Part shown: positions 8,178-16,598 of the stretch, piece after piece | How the letters are laid out: every line of letters begins with the position of its first letter | Numbering within the stretch: the first letter of the stretch is position 1 | Assembly (NCBI RefSeq): GCF_025464955.1 | Contig: NZ_JAODNM010000097.1 | Location: 19,432-83,431 of the forward strand | DNA: 64,000 bases | Reading direction: 5' to 3' | Source: Amycolatopsis sp. | GTDB lineage: Bacteria; Actinomycetota; Actinomycetes; Mycobacteriales; Pseudonocardiaceae | Notes under the pieces: model-generated | Told to the model about the DNA's origin: nothing | Database searches by the model: none | What the model saw: only the letters and a program-made list of their open reading frames with translations | Made by a program: the position numbers and the translations under genes

Positions 8178-8418
8178 TGTGCGTAATCCACTGCTGTCGT
8201 TTTCCACCCTCCGGCCGGAATTGGCGTGAACGAACTTCACGTGTTCCATCCGCACGGTGAAGGCAGGCGTGGAAATACCGTTCGTAAATTATTGTAACCG
8301 CTCATCGGTAACCCGCAATCCACTATGGACTGTGTTGAACCACGTTCTTGCGGGTATGGCCGAGCGAGACATCGTCACAAGACCAGGTAACGTCGTCATC
8401 CATTTAGGAGAACAGCAG

Positions 8419-9096
8419 ATGAACCGCAAGCTTCTGAAGATCACCACGGCGCTCACCGCGCTGGGTCTGGGTGCCGCGGCGGTGGTGGTCGGTACCGCGG
8501 GCACCGCGGCCGCCACGCCGTCGGCGCCGGACATCTCGGTGCACGGTATTGTCGCGTCGCTGGGAATCGGCCGTCCGAACCCGTACCGGTACTTGCCGAA
8601 GGTTCCGTCGTTCCAGCTGACGAGTCAGACCGTGAAGGACGGGCGTCCACTGCCGAAGCCCCAGTTCTCCGGGGTGTTCGGTGCGGGTGGTCAGGACATC
8701 TCCCCGCAGCTGTCCTGGTCGGACTTCCCCAAGAACACCAAGAGCTTCACCGTGTCCATGTATGACCCCGAGGCCCCGACGGGCAGCGGTTTCCTGCACT
8801 GGCTGGTCTCCGACATTCCCGGGACCACGACGTCGCTGCCGGTCAACGCCGGTGCGCTCAGCAGCACAACCCTGCCGGCCGGCGCCTTCCAGCTGAACGC
8901 CGACTCGGGAATGCCGCGGTACATCGGCGCGGCTCCGCCGGCGAAGTCCGGTGAGCACGACTACTTCATCACCGTGACGGCGCTCGATGTGCCTAAGACA
9001 GGCCTGACCGCCACTACCAGTGGCGCGTTGTTCGCGTTCAGCACCGACAGTCACGTCGTCGGTCGCGCGACGCTGGTCTGCCCGACGTGGGGATGA
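8419..9096 (+). CDS. PEBP / YbhB-family secreted protein (copy 2)
   Basis: The 225-residue protein has a Sec signal peptide (hydrophobic core about residues 10-30, likely cleaved near the TAAAT segment) without a lipobox. The mature PEBP domain closely follows copy 1, sharing PNPYxYLPKVP, GGQDISPQLSWS and SMYDPEAPTG. TAGGAG is 8 bases before ATG 8419. One paralogue is membrane-tethered and the other is free, both under the same promoter module, suggesting a shared extracytoplasmic task. The ligand is unknown. Confidence 0.85.
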   Translation: MNRKLLKITTALTALGLGAAAVVVGTAGTAAATPSAPDISVHGIVASLGIGRPNPYRYLPKVPSFQLTSQTVKDGRPLPKPQFSGVFGAGGQDISPQLSWSDFPKNTKSFTVSMYDPEAPTGSGFLHWLVSDIPGTTTSLPVNAGALSSTTLPAGAFQLNADSGMPRYIGAAPPAKSGEHDYFITVTALDVPKTGLTATTSGALFAFSTDSHVVGRATLVCPTWG

Positions 9097-9105
9097 TCCG
9101 CTGAC

Positions 9106-9144
9106 TGCTGTGGCGTGCGACGGCCTACCCCCGCGCGCCACAGC
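9106..9144 (+). terminator. Hairpin after PEBP copy 2
   Basis: TGCTGTGGCG pairs with CGCCACAGCA, with further partial pairing around the loop. It is placed 10 bases after the stop codon and resembles the hairpin after PEBP copy 1, which suggests that gene and terminator were duplicated together. Confidence 0.65.
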
Positions 9145-9271
9145 ACCGGGCCGGTGGCCAGCGGGTCCGGCGGCGTGGGCTGGTTGTCCGTCCCCGGCGT
9201 CGGCGAATTGCCCGGCTGCTCGGCCGTAGGTGGCCCGTGTTTTGACGTCCATGGTGTCCTACTGGAATTGC

Positions 9272-9540
9272 TTACTGTGCGAACGTGCTGTGGGGCTGCG
9301 GGCTGTTGCGGAACAAGGCTGCCGTGGCCTCCCACAGGGCGCGCTGAACCGTCTCGTCGCGGCCGAGTTCCGGGCACGGCAGGGGCTTGGTGTCCTTGAC
9401 CGCGAAGTAGCCTCCGGTGCTGTCGGCGAATGCGGGGTCGGTCGCGAGTCGCACGATGATTCCGGCGCCGAGGTGGGGGTTGCCCATGTCCAGCCGGGTC
9501 AGGATCATCCTCACCACGGCGGAGAGAGGGTGATCGTCGC
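9272..9540 (-). pseudogene. Short-chain dehydrogenase C-terminal remnant
   Basis: The minus frame ending at 9272 reads GAGIIVRLATDPAFAD, then GGYFAVKDTKPLPCPE, then ALWEATAAL, the C-terminal end of actinomycete SDR oxidoreductases. The Rossmann glycine motif and the catalytic Tyr-Lys are absent because similarity stops near 9540, exactly where an integrase remnant begins on the other strand. The junction therefore marks a recombination event. It is not expected to be functional. The neighbouring bases 9145-9271 hold nothing recognisable. Confidence 0.65.
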
Positions 9541-9548
9541 CGAGTCCG

Positions 9549-9851
9549 GTGGCGTTGAACCCGGGGCAGCACTACGGCGAGTGGAAGGACGTGCTCGTCT
9601 CGGCAGGCGTCCGCGAGGCGCGGTTGCACGACGCACGGCACACCGCAGCGACGTTCCTGCTTGTGCTCGGCGTGGCTCAGCGGGCCGTGATGGACGTGAT
9701 GGGCTGGTCCAAGATCAGCATGGCCCAGCGCTACCAGCACGTGCCTGACGATCTCCGCCGCAACATCGCGTCGCAGGTCGGGGGACTGCTCTGGAAGACG
9801 CCGAACGACGACGAAGACGGTTCGCCGAAGGACACCCAAAAGGCCGGCTAG
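9549..9851 (+). pseudogene. Tyrosine-recombinase (phage-type integrase) C-terminal remnant
   Basis: About 100 codons carry the catalytic C-terminal half of a tyrosine integrase: HDARHTAAT (H-x-x-R box), MDVMGWSKISMAQRYQHV with the nucleophile tyrosine. Intact enzymes have ~350-450 residues with an N-terminal SAM-like domain and an earlier catalytic arginine, both missing here. It lies 78 bases from a tRNA-Thr gene, the classic layout of integrative elements (AICEs, phages). It probably marks an old insertion that lost its other parts. Confidence 0.8.
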
Positions 9852-9885
9852 AACGACAAGTGAGACTGAAACTGAGACGATCCGC

Positions 9886-9922
9886 GACCAGGGAGCTTCC
9901 CATCTTTGGAAACTCCCTGGTC
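9886..9922. terminator. Inverted repeat between integrase remnant and tRNA-Thr
   Basis: GACCAGGGAG (9886-9895) and CTCCCTGGTC (9913-9922) are perfect inverted copies, with a further inner TTCC/GGAA pair. It lies 7 bases past the tRNA 3' end, so it may terminate the tRNA transcript, the integrase remnant, or both. It could alternatively be part of an attachment-site arm. Confidence 0.5.
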
Positions 9923-9929
9923 AGAGGGG

Positions 9930-10002
9930 AGCCGGCAAGGGGGATCGAACCCCTGACCTCCTGTTTACAAGACAGGTGCTCTACCAGCTGAGCTATACCG
10001 GC
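9930..10002 (-). tRNA. tRNA-Thr (anticodon TGT)
   Basis: The minus strand folds into a full cloverleaf: acceptor GCCGGTA/TGCCGGC, D-arm GCTC-GAGC, anticodon arm CCTGT-CTTGTAA-ACAGG, and T-arm with TTCGATC. The anticodon TGT reads ACA threonine codons. The 73 bases include the discriminator T, and CCA is not encoded. Its 3' end faces the truncated integrase, consistent with use as an integration target. Confidence 0.95.
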
Positions 10003-10099
10003 CGATCGATCGCGCCGACCGCGGGCGGCGCACGGTGAGTATATCGAGTCCCCAACGACTGCTCCTGCGTAGGCCGCCATCAGGCCATACTTGGTCAGC

Positions 10100-12841
10100 A
10101 TGGGCGCTCGGACGAAAGATCACCAGCCGGTGCCGCGGCTGGTCGGCCGTGATCGCGAGCTGGCCGCGTTGCGGGAAGCCGTCGATGTCGTGGCGGGCGG
10201 GCGGGGGCGGTTCGTGCTGCTGTCCGGGGAGGCCGGCATCGGCAAGTCCCGGCTGGCGAAAGAGGCGCTCACGGTCGCCGGCGAGCGCGGCTTCACGACG
10301 TTGGAGGGCCGTGCGCACCCGCTGCACGCTGGGCTTGCGTACGCGCCCATCGTCGAGGCACTACGCCCGCACCTCGACGGCCACACCGGGTTGGCCGACC
10401 TCGGACGCCTCTTCGCCGACCCGCGGTTCCCAGCCGCCGCGCCGCTGGGCGACCCGGAGCTCGAGAAGACGCGCATGTTCGAGGCCGTCGCCCGGCTGGT
10501 CGAGCTACTCGCCGAGGAACGCCCAGTGTTCCTCTTCATCGACGATCTTCACTGGGCCGACCGCGGGACCATCGAGCTCCTGCACTACCTGGGCACCTCG
10601 CCGGTCACCGGGCGGACGCTGGTCGTGGCCACCTACCGGACGGCCGACGCGGATGGGCCGCTGCGCGAGCTCGCGATCTCGATCCGCCGCGAACACACCG
10701 AGCTGGTACTGGCGGCACTGCCGGACACCGCGGTCGCCGAGCTCGTCCGCCACCGTTTCGACGGCGAGCCACCGGCCGGGCTCGTGCAGGAGGTGACCAA
10801 TCGCGCGAAGGGGGTCCCGCTGTTCGTGACCGCGCTGGTCGACGGCAACACCCCGGCCGGGCTGCCGGTCATCGTGCGGGACGTCGTGCTCGGCCGCCTG
10901 AACCGCCTCGGCGAACCCGAACGCCGCCTGATCGAGATCATCGCCGTCGCCGGCGAAAGTGCGTCGACGGAGATCGTCGGCGCGGTCTGGGACGGCCCGG
11001 ACCCGCTGCCGCTCCTGCGCCGCCTCGGCATCGAGGGCCTGCTCACCGAGCACGCCGTCGGCCGCACGATCGCGTACCGGCTCACTCACCCGCTGTACGC
11101 CGAGGTCGCCTACGCCGAGCTCGGCATGGGCGAGCGGCGGTCGCTGCACGCCACCCTCGCCGAGGCGATCGGCACGCTCACCCCGGACGACGCGTTCGCC
11201 CTCGCCCCGCACTACCGCGCCGCGGGCAACCTGGCCGAAGCCAAAGGCGCGACCAAGGTGCTGTCCCTCGCCGGGTGGCGGGCGCTGAGCATCGGTGAAT
11301 CCGGCGAGGCGGTGGAGTACCTCAAAGCGGCAGCCGACAGCACCAAGGGAAAGCCCGCCATCGTGCTGCTCGTCGGGCTCGGAAAAGCCCATATCGGCTG
11401 TCACGACATCGACTCCGCGGTCGCCGTGTGGAACTCCGCGGTGACGCTGGCCGACCAGAACGGCGAACTCGACCTGTCCAACGAGCTGAACAACTGGCTG
11501 GCGCTGATCGAGTCGGAACGCGGCAACCACGCACTTTCCGAGCAGTACCGGCGCGCGGCCGTCGCGGCCGCGCCGCACGGCACGACGGCGGCAGGCGCGG
11601 AAAGCACCTTTCTCGCCTTGATGCTGACCATGCGCCACGGCGACCTCGACGAGACGCACCTGATCGCCGGAAGACTGGCCGCTTTTGTCGAGCCCGACGC
11701 CGACGACGTGGCGCTGGCCTCGGGCCACCTGGGCCGGACGGTCGTGGCCAGGCTGGACGGCGACTTGGCCATCGCGCGCGAACAGATCGAACTCGCGCTC
11801 GTCTACGCCGGTCGCCAGCACAACGTCGCGCCGCTGCTGGGCGTCTGGGTGAACCGGGAACTCGCCACGCTCAAAATCGGCGGCGGCGACGTGACCGGGG
11901 CATTGAACCTGGTCCGAGAGGGTCAGCACCAGTTCACCAAGTACCTGATGCCGGCGGGCCGCGGCTCCTGGTCGTGGGCGACGGCGTTCGTGCGGTATCT
12001 AGGTGGTGAGCTCGACGCCGCGCTGGCCGACGTCGAAGCGGGTGTCGCCCTCACCCGGCGGTCTTCGGTACCGCGAGCCTTGTACCGCAACCTGTCCTGT
12101 AAGGCATTCCTGCTGGCAGAACGCGGAAATCTCAGTGAGGCCGCGGCCGCGCTCGACGAAGCGACCCAACTTCACAACGGACACGAACCCGAGCTGACCA
12201 TGCTGTTCGAACTGGCGCAGACGGCACTCGCCTTGCATTCGGGCCGTCCGGCCCCGCCGCCGACCACGCTGGTCTGGTTCAGCGATCCGATGATGATGTG
12301 GATCAGGCTGCTCTTCGCCGCCTACACCGGAAACGTCTGCGTCGACCACGTGATCAAGCTGCGAAAAGACGGCCAGGGCGAGCCTTTTGTCCTCGCGATC
12401 GCAGACGCCCTCGACGGTCTGGCTGACTCCGCACCGGGTCCGCTGCGGACGGCGTCGGATACCTTCGAAGCGGCGGGTGCACCCCTGCTCGCAGCGCAGA
12501 CACGGTTGCGCTGCGCCGAATTCACCCATGACAAGGCGGCCGTCCGGGCATGTCTGGCGGTGTTCGAACAGGCCGGAGCGGAGCCGTGGGCCGACCGCGC
12601 ACGCCAGCTCGCCCGCTCTCTCGGCCTGCGACTGCCAACGCCGCGCAAGTCTGGGCCGCTGAGCAAACGCGAGTCCCAGGTCGCGGCGCTCGTCGGTGAA
12701 GGACTGTCCAATGCGGACATCGCGACGCGGCTGTTCCTCAGCGAGCGCACGGTGGAAACCCACCTGCGTAACACTTATGCCAAACTCGAACTCACGTCAC
12801 GCCTGACACTCGCCCGCTGGGCCGCCGAGAACCCGGCGTGA
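10100..12841 (+). CDS. LAL-type LuxR regulator with AAA ATPase domain (1 of 3)
   Basis: The 913-residue regulator has an N-terminal ATPase (Walker A GEAGIGKS at residues 43-50, Walker B LFIDDLHWAD near 140-150), a long TPR-like helical middle and a C-terminal LuxR helix-turn-helix (SKRESQVAALV, then SNADIATRLFLSERTVETHL). MalT/LAL proteins bind DNA and respond to ligands through the middle region. ATG at 10100 follows a CATACT -10-like hexamer at short distance, so the mRNA may be leaderless; TTG at 10091 is an alternative. It belongs to a tandem set of three. The target genes are unknown. Confidence 0.85.
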   Translation: MGARTKDHQPVPRLVGRDRELAALREAVDVVAGGRGRFVLLSGEAGIGKSRLAKEALTVAGERGFTTLEGRAHPLHAGLAYAPIVEALRPHLDGHTGLADLGRLFADPRFPAAAPLGDPELEKTRMFEAVARLVELLAEERPVFLFIDDLHWADRGTIELLHYLGTSPVTGRTLVVATYRTADADGPLRELAISIRREHTELVLAALPDTAVAELVRHRFDGEPPAGLVQEVTNRAKGVPLFVTALVDGNTPAGLPVIVRDVVLGRLNRLGEPERRLIEIIAVAGESASTEIVGAVWDGPDPLPLLRRLGIEGLLTEHAVGRTIAYRLTHPLYAEVAYAELGMGERRSLHATLAEAIGTLTPDDAFALAPHYRAAGNLAEAKGATKVLSLAGWRALSIGESGEAVEYLKAAADSTKGKPAIVLLVGLGKAHIGCHDIDSAVAVWNSAVTLADQNGELDLSNELNNWLALIESERGNHALSEQYRRAAVAAAPHGTTAAGAESTFLALMLTMRHGDLDETHLIAGRLAAFVEPDADDVALASGHLGRTVVARLDGDLAIAREQIELALVYAGRQHNVAPLLGVWVNRELATLKIGGGDVTGALNLVREGQHQFTKYLMPAGRGSWSWATAFVRYLGGELDAALADVEAGVALTRRSSVPRALYRNLSCKAFLLAERGNLSEAAAALDEATQLHNGHEPELTMLFELAQTALALHSGRPAPPPTTLVWFSDPMMMWIRLLFAAYTGNVCVDHVIKLRKDGQGEPFVLAIADALDGLADSAPGPLRTASDTFEAAGAPLLAAQTRLRCAEFTHDKAAVRACLAVFEQAGAEPWADRARQLARSLGLRLPTPRKSGPLSKRESQVAALVGEGLSNADIATRLFLSERTVETHLRNTYAKLELTSRLTLARWAAENPA

Positions 12842-12860
12842 CCCCAGAAATGACCCCAGA

Positions 12861-15572
12861 ATGACGAACGTGGACCACAGACTGATCGGCCGAGAGCCCG
12901 AACTGGCTGAGCTGGTCGCAGCGCTTGACGCCGCGAAGCTCGGCCACGGCCGGATGCTCGTCCTCACCGGCGAGGCGGGTATCGGCAAGTCCAGGCTGGC
13001 CGCGGAAACCGTCACCACCGCTAGGGAACGCGGCTTCACTGTGGCCGAAGGCCGGGCGCATTCACTGCACGCCGGGCTGGCGTACGCACCGATCGTCGAA
13101 GCGCTGCGCCCATATCTGTCCGCCCACACCGAATTGGCCGACCTCGGCCGGTTGTTCGCGGACCCTCGGTTCCCCGCCGCGGTCCCGCTCGGCGATCCGG
13201 AGCTCGAGAGGACGCGCATGTTCGAGGCCGTCGCCCGGCTGCTCGAACGACTCGCGCGGGAACACCCCGTGCTCCTGTTCGTCGACGACCTGCACTGGGC
13301 CGACCGCGGCACGATCGAGCTCCTCCACTACCTCGGCCGCGCTCTCACCGACAGCCGCACGGTGCTGCTCGCGACGTCACGGACGAACGACGCCGGCGTC
13401 GCGCTGAGCGATCTCCTGACCGCGATCCGCCGCGACCTGCCCACCAGCGAACTGAGGCTGTCACCGCTCACCGATTCCTCGGTCGCCGAACTCGTCCGCG
13501 ACGTGCTCGGTGCCGCGCCCCCGGCGGAGTTCCTGCACGGCGTGACCGATCGCGCCAAAGGCATCCCCCTGTTCGTCACCGCGCTCGCCCACGGCACGAA
13601 GCTGCTCGCCGACGAGCTCCCGGCGATCATCCGAGACCTCGTCCTGAGCAGGCTGCGAAGGCTGGAGCCCCCGGAGCGGCAGCTGCTGGAGTTCATCGCG
13701 GTCGCCGGGGAAAGCGCGTCCGCGGAGGTCCTGCGCACCACCGGTCAAACCACGAACTCCGCGTTGCGCGCGCTGCTTTCGGGCGGTCTGATCACCGAAG
13801 TCCTCGCCGGCCGGTCGTTGCATTACCGCGTCGCGCATCCTATGTACGCCGAAGTCGCCTACGGCGAACTCTCCGCGGGCGAACGACGTCAGCTGCACGC
13901 GGTCCTGGCCGAAGCCATCGACGCGGGCACCCCCGACGACGTGCTCTCCCTCGCGCCGCACTACCGCGAAGCGGGCGACCTCGTCGATCCGAAACGCGCC
14001 GCAGAGGTGATGGAAGAGGCGGGTTTCCGTGCCTTGCGCATCCACGCCTACGAGGAGGCCATCCAGTACCTCGGCTCGGCCATCGACGAAGCGGCTGAGG
14101 GTTCGGAGCGGTTGAACCAGCTCAGGAACGCGAGCGGTCAGGCGTTGATCGGGCTCGGCCGGATGGACGACGCGATCACGGCGTGGACGGACAATGCCGC
14201 GTCGGCCGCCGAAGCCGGGCGGCTGGAGGAGTTCAGCTCGACGCAGTTCCGGATCGCGCTGCTGGAATCGGAACGTGGCAACCTCGCGGCGGCCCAACGG
14301 CACGCCGCGAAAGGCGCGATCCGCCTGCCCGAGCCGGCGGACCTCGGCACGGATCTCATCGCCGTGCGCACGATCTTCACCGTGCGGCACGGCGACCGCG
14401 CGGCGCTGCGGGCCACGGTCGACCAGCTCGCGGCGCTTGAGGAGCCCAGCACGGTCCCGGCGGTCCGAGCCGCGGCCGGCCTCCGGAACTCGTTGATCGC
14501 GGTGCTGGACAGTGACTTCGCGGCCGCACGCGACCATGCGTTGGAGGCGGCCGAGCACGGCAGAGGCGCTGAAGGCCGGGCTGTTGTCGTTGAGAACTGG
14601 GCATTGCACGACGTCGTCGGGTACACCGTGTTGGCGGGCGAGCTGGAAACCGCCGTCGGGTACGCCGAACGGGGTCTCGACATCCAGACGCGGTCGGGGG
14701 TCGCGCCGGCAAGATGCACCGGACAGACCGACTTGACGCTGACGCGGTATCTGACCGGAGATCTGCCGTCGGCGTTGCTACAGATGACGGCCAGCGTCGA
14801 GTACGCCAGGCGCGCGCGGTTGCCTCGGTCGCTGGCGCGCGCGTTGTCGTGTCAGGCCTTCCTGCTCGCCGAGTCGGGACAGCTCGGCGAGGCGGCGAAG
14901 ACCCTGGCTGAAGCCGACGCGATCCCGACCGCCCACGAGCCCGGCCTGGTCGCGTTGGCCGAGGTGGCGCGCGGCGCGATCGCGACGCACACCGGGCGTC
15001 CCGGTGACGTGCCGCCGTTGACGTACTGGGCGGTCCACCACGAGCCGACGACCATGGCGTTGAGACTCGCCTTCGCTGGTCCCGAAGCGGCTGCGCTGGT
15101 TGACGTGTCCTCGCCGTTCCTCGACGTCCTCGTCGACCGGGCTACGGGGATCCACACTCGCGACGCCGACCTGCTCGGGAAGACCGCGAAACGCCTCGCC
15201 GACTTCGGTTCGCCGCTGCTGGCCGCGCAGACACGGCTCGCGCAGGCCGAACTCACGTCGGACGTCAACGCGGTGCTCGACACGCTCGCGGTCTTCGAGC
15301 GGGCAGGCGCGGTGCCATGGGCCGAGCGAGCACGACACCTCGCCCGTTCCCTCGGCCTGCGGCTACCCGTTCCGCGCAGGTCCGGGCCGCTCAGCAAACG
15401 CGAGTTCCAGGTCGCCGGGCTCGTCGGCGAAGGACTGTCCAACGCCGACATCGCGACGCGGCTGTTCCTCAGCGAACGCACGGTGGAAACCCACCTCCGC
15501 AACACCTACGCCAAACTCGGCCTCAGCTCCCGGTTGGCCCTCGCCCGCTGGATCACCGACCACGAAACCTGA
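12861..15572 (+). CDS. LAL-type LuxR regulator with AAA ATPase domain (2 of 3)
   Basis: The 903-residue paralogue of the upstream gene keeps every landmark: Walker A GEAGIGKS (37-44), LFVDDLHWAD, HSLHAGLAYAPIVEALRP and the C-terminal HTH ending in SRLALARW. The gap to the first regulator is only 19 bases, suggesting co-transcription. The middle region is the least conserved, as expected if each copy senses a different ligand. The ATG at 12861 was chosen because the VGREPE-like domain start follows at once; no clear ribosome site is visible. Confidence 0.85.
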   Translation: MTNVDHRLIGREPELAELVAALDAAKLGHGRMLVLTGEAGIGKSRLAAETVTTARERGFTVAEGRAHSLHAGLAYAPIVEALRPYLSAHTELADLGRLFADPRFPAAVPLGDPELERTRMFEAVARLLERLAREHPVLLFVDDLHWADRGTIELLHYLGRALTDSRTVLLATSRTNDAGVALSDLLTAIRRDLPTSELRLSPLTDSSVAELVRDVLGAAPPAEFLHGVTDRAKGIPLFVTALAHGTKLLADELPAIIRDLVLSRLRRLEPPERQLLEFIAVAGESASAEVLRTTGQTTNSALRALLSGGLITEVLAGRSLHYRVAHPMYAEVAYGELSAGERRQLHAVLAEAIDAGTPDDVLSLAPHYREAGDLVDPKRAAEVMEEAGFRALRIHAYEEAIQYLGSAIDEAAEGSERLNQLRNASGQALIGLGRMDDAITAWTDNAASAAEAGRLEEFSSTQFRIALLESERGNLAAAQRHAAKGAIRLPEPADLGTDLIAVRTIFTVRHGDRAALRATVDQLAALEEPSTVPAVRAAAGLRNSLIAVLDSDFAAARDHALEAAEHGRGAEGRAVVVENWALHDVVGYTVLAGELETAVGYAERGLDIQTRSGVAPARCTGQTDLTLTRYLTGDLPSALLQMTASVEYARRARLPRSLARALSCQAFLLAESGQLGEAAKTLAEADAIPTAHEPGLVALAEVARGAIATHTGRPGDVPPLTYWAVHHEPTTMALRLAFAGPEAAALVDVSSPFLDVLVDRATGIHTRDADLLGKTAKRLADFGSPLLAAQTRLAQAELTSDVNAVLDTLAVFERAGAVPWAERARHLARSLGLRLPVPRRSGPLSKREFQVAGLVGEGLSNADIATRLFLSERTVETHLRNTYAKLGLSSRLALARWITDHET

Positions 15573-15579
15573 AAACTCA

Positions 15580-15622
15580 GTACTGCCACGGATACCGCCG
15601 GAACGCCCGGGACACGACGATG
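15580..15622 (+). promoter_or_regulatory. Conserved element upstream of the O-methyltransferase (copy A)
   Basis: GTACTGCCACGGATACCG (15580-15597) recurs without mismatch upstream of the response-regulator gene (19414-19431). A second short match, CACGAYGATG, follows in both places after a similar gap of ~15-20 bases. Both lie just upstream of non-LAL genes of this cluster, so a common promoter or operator is likely. The binding protein is unknown. Confidence 0.5.
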
Positions 15623-15653
15623 CGGGCATGGGAAACCTCCATGCGGCGAAGTC

Positions 15654-16577
15654 GTGAACGCGCCGTTCAAGAAGCTGAGCGAGGCGGCGTCGACGGTCGC
15701 GGCCTATTCCACCGCGGTCCAGCTCGGCTTGCTCGACCGGATCGACCGCGAACCGGCCGCGCCCGCGGAGTTGGCCCGCAGTTGTGGCGCGCACGAACGC
15801 GGCGTCCGGGTGGTGCTGGCCGCACTGGAGCCTGGGGGCTTCGTGGAGCGCATGGCCGACGGCCGCTACCGCCCCACCGTGCCCGGGCTCGCGTCGCTGC
15901 ACCCGATCCTGCCGCTGTGGGACCACCTGCCCGAGTCGACGCGCACCGGCCGCCCGGTCTTCGCGGGCGACGACCCGGCGACAGCGGCCGAGGTGTACCC
16001 GGCGCACGTGGCGTTCTTGGCCGGGTTGTGGCAGGACCAGCCAGCCGAAGTAGCGCAACGGCTTCGGCCGCCGAAGCGGCTGCTGGACGTCGGCGCTGGA
16101 GCGGCGCCGTGGAGCATCGCGCTGGCCACGGCGAGCCCAAGCTGCCGTGTGACCGCGCTCGACCTGCCGCCGGTCTTGCGCGCGACCCGGCACGCGGTTT
16201 CGCGCGCGGGCCTCGACGACCGCTTCGACTACCTGCCGGGCGACATGTTCAACGCCGTCATCGCCCCCGAGTCCTACGACCTGATCCTGATCGGCCAGGT
16301 CTGCCATCTGTTCGACGAGCCCTCGTGCGCGGAACTGATCCGGGATCTCGTCCCCGCGTTGGAGCCGGGCGGCACTTTCGCCGTCGTCGACGCGATGGCA
16401 GGCGGGCCGACGGCGGCGGCGTGCGACCTGTCGCTCTACCTGCGTACCCGGCGCGGCGCGGTGCACCCGCCGAAGGCGTATCGCGGCTGGCTGGAAGGTG
16501 CCGGGCTGGTCGACGTCGACGCGGCCGAGATAGGCGGCGACGGGGATACGGTGTTGATCACCGGCACCCGGCGTTGA
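15654..16577 (+). CDS. SAM-dependent O-methyltransferase-like protein
   Basis: The 307-residue protein has an N-terminal dimerisation winged helix (residues 1-90, with LGLLDRIDREPAAPAELA) and a class I SAM fold with motif I LLDVGAGAAPW (~142-152) and LIGQVCHLF, LEPGGTFAVVD downstream. This is the plant-type/polyketide O-methyltransferase architecture. It sits between two LAL regulators with no biosynthetic genes beside it, so its substrate is unknown. GTG at 15654 overlaps the stop of a nine-codon frame starting at 15628 (GTGA), which may be a leader peptide or chance. Confidence 0.8.
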   Translation: MNAPFKKLSEAASTVAAYSTAVQLGLLDRIDREPAAPAELARSCGAHERGVRVVLAALEPGGFVERMADGRYRPTVPGLASLHPILPLWDHLPESTRTGRPVFAGDDPATAAEVYPAHVAFLAGLWQDQPAEVAQRLRPPKRLLDVGAGAAPWSIALATASPSCRVTALDLPPVLRATRHAVSRAGLDDRFDYLPGDMFNAVIAPESYDLILIGQVCHLFDEPSCAELIRDLVPALEPGGTFAVVDAMAGGPTAAACDLSLYLRTRRGAVHPPKAYRGWLEGAGLVDVDAAEIGGDGDTVLITGTRR

Positions 16578-16598
16578 GTCTGCGCTACCTTGACACTC

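Noticed and set aside
7831..8229. 132-codon plus-strand frame between lysR and the second PEBP gene
   Set aside because: It runs through promoter copy 3 and has no family-like pattern; the start has a fair ribosome site but the sequence reads as non-coding.
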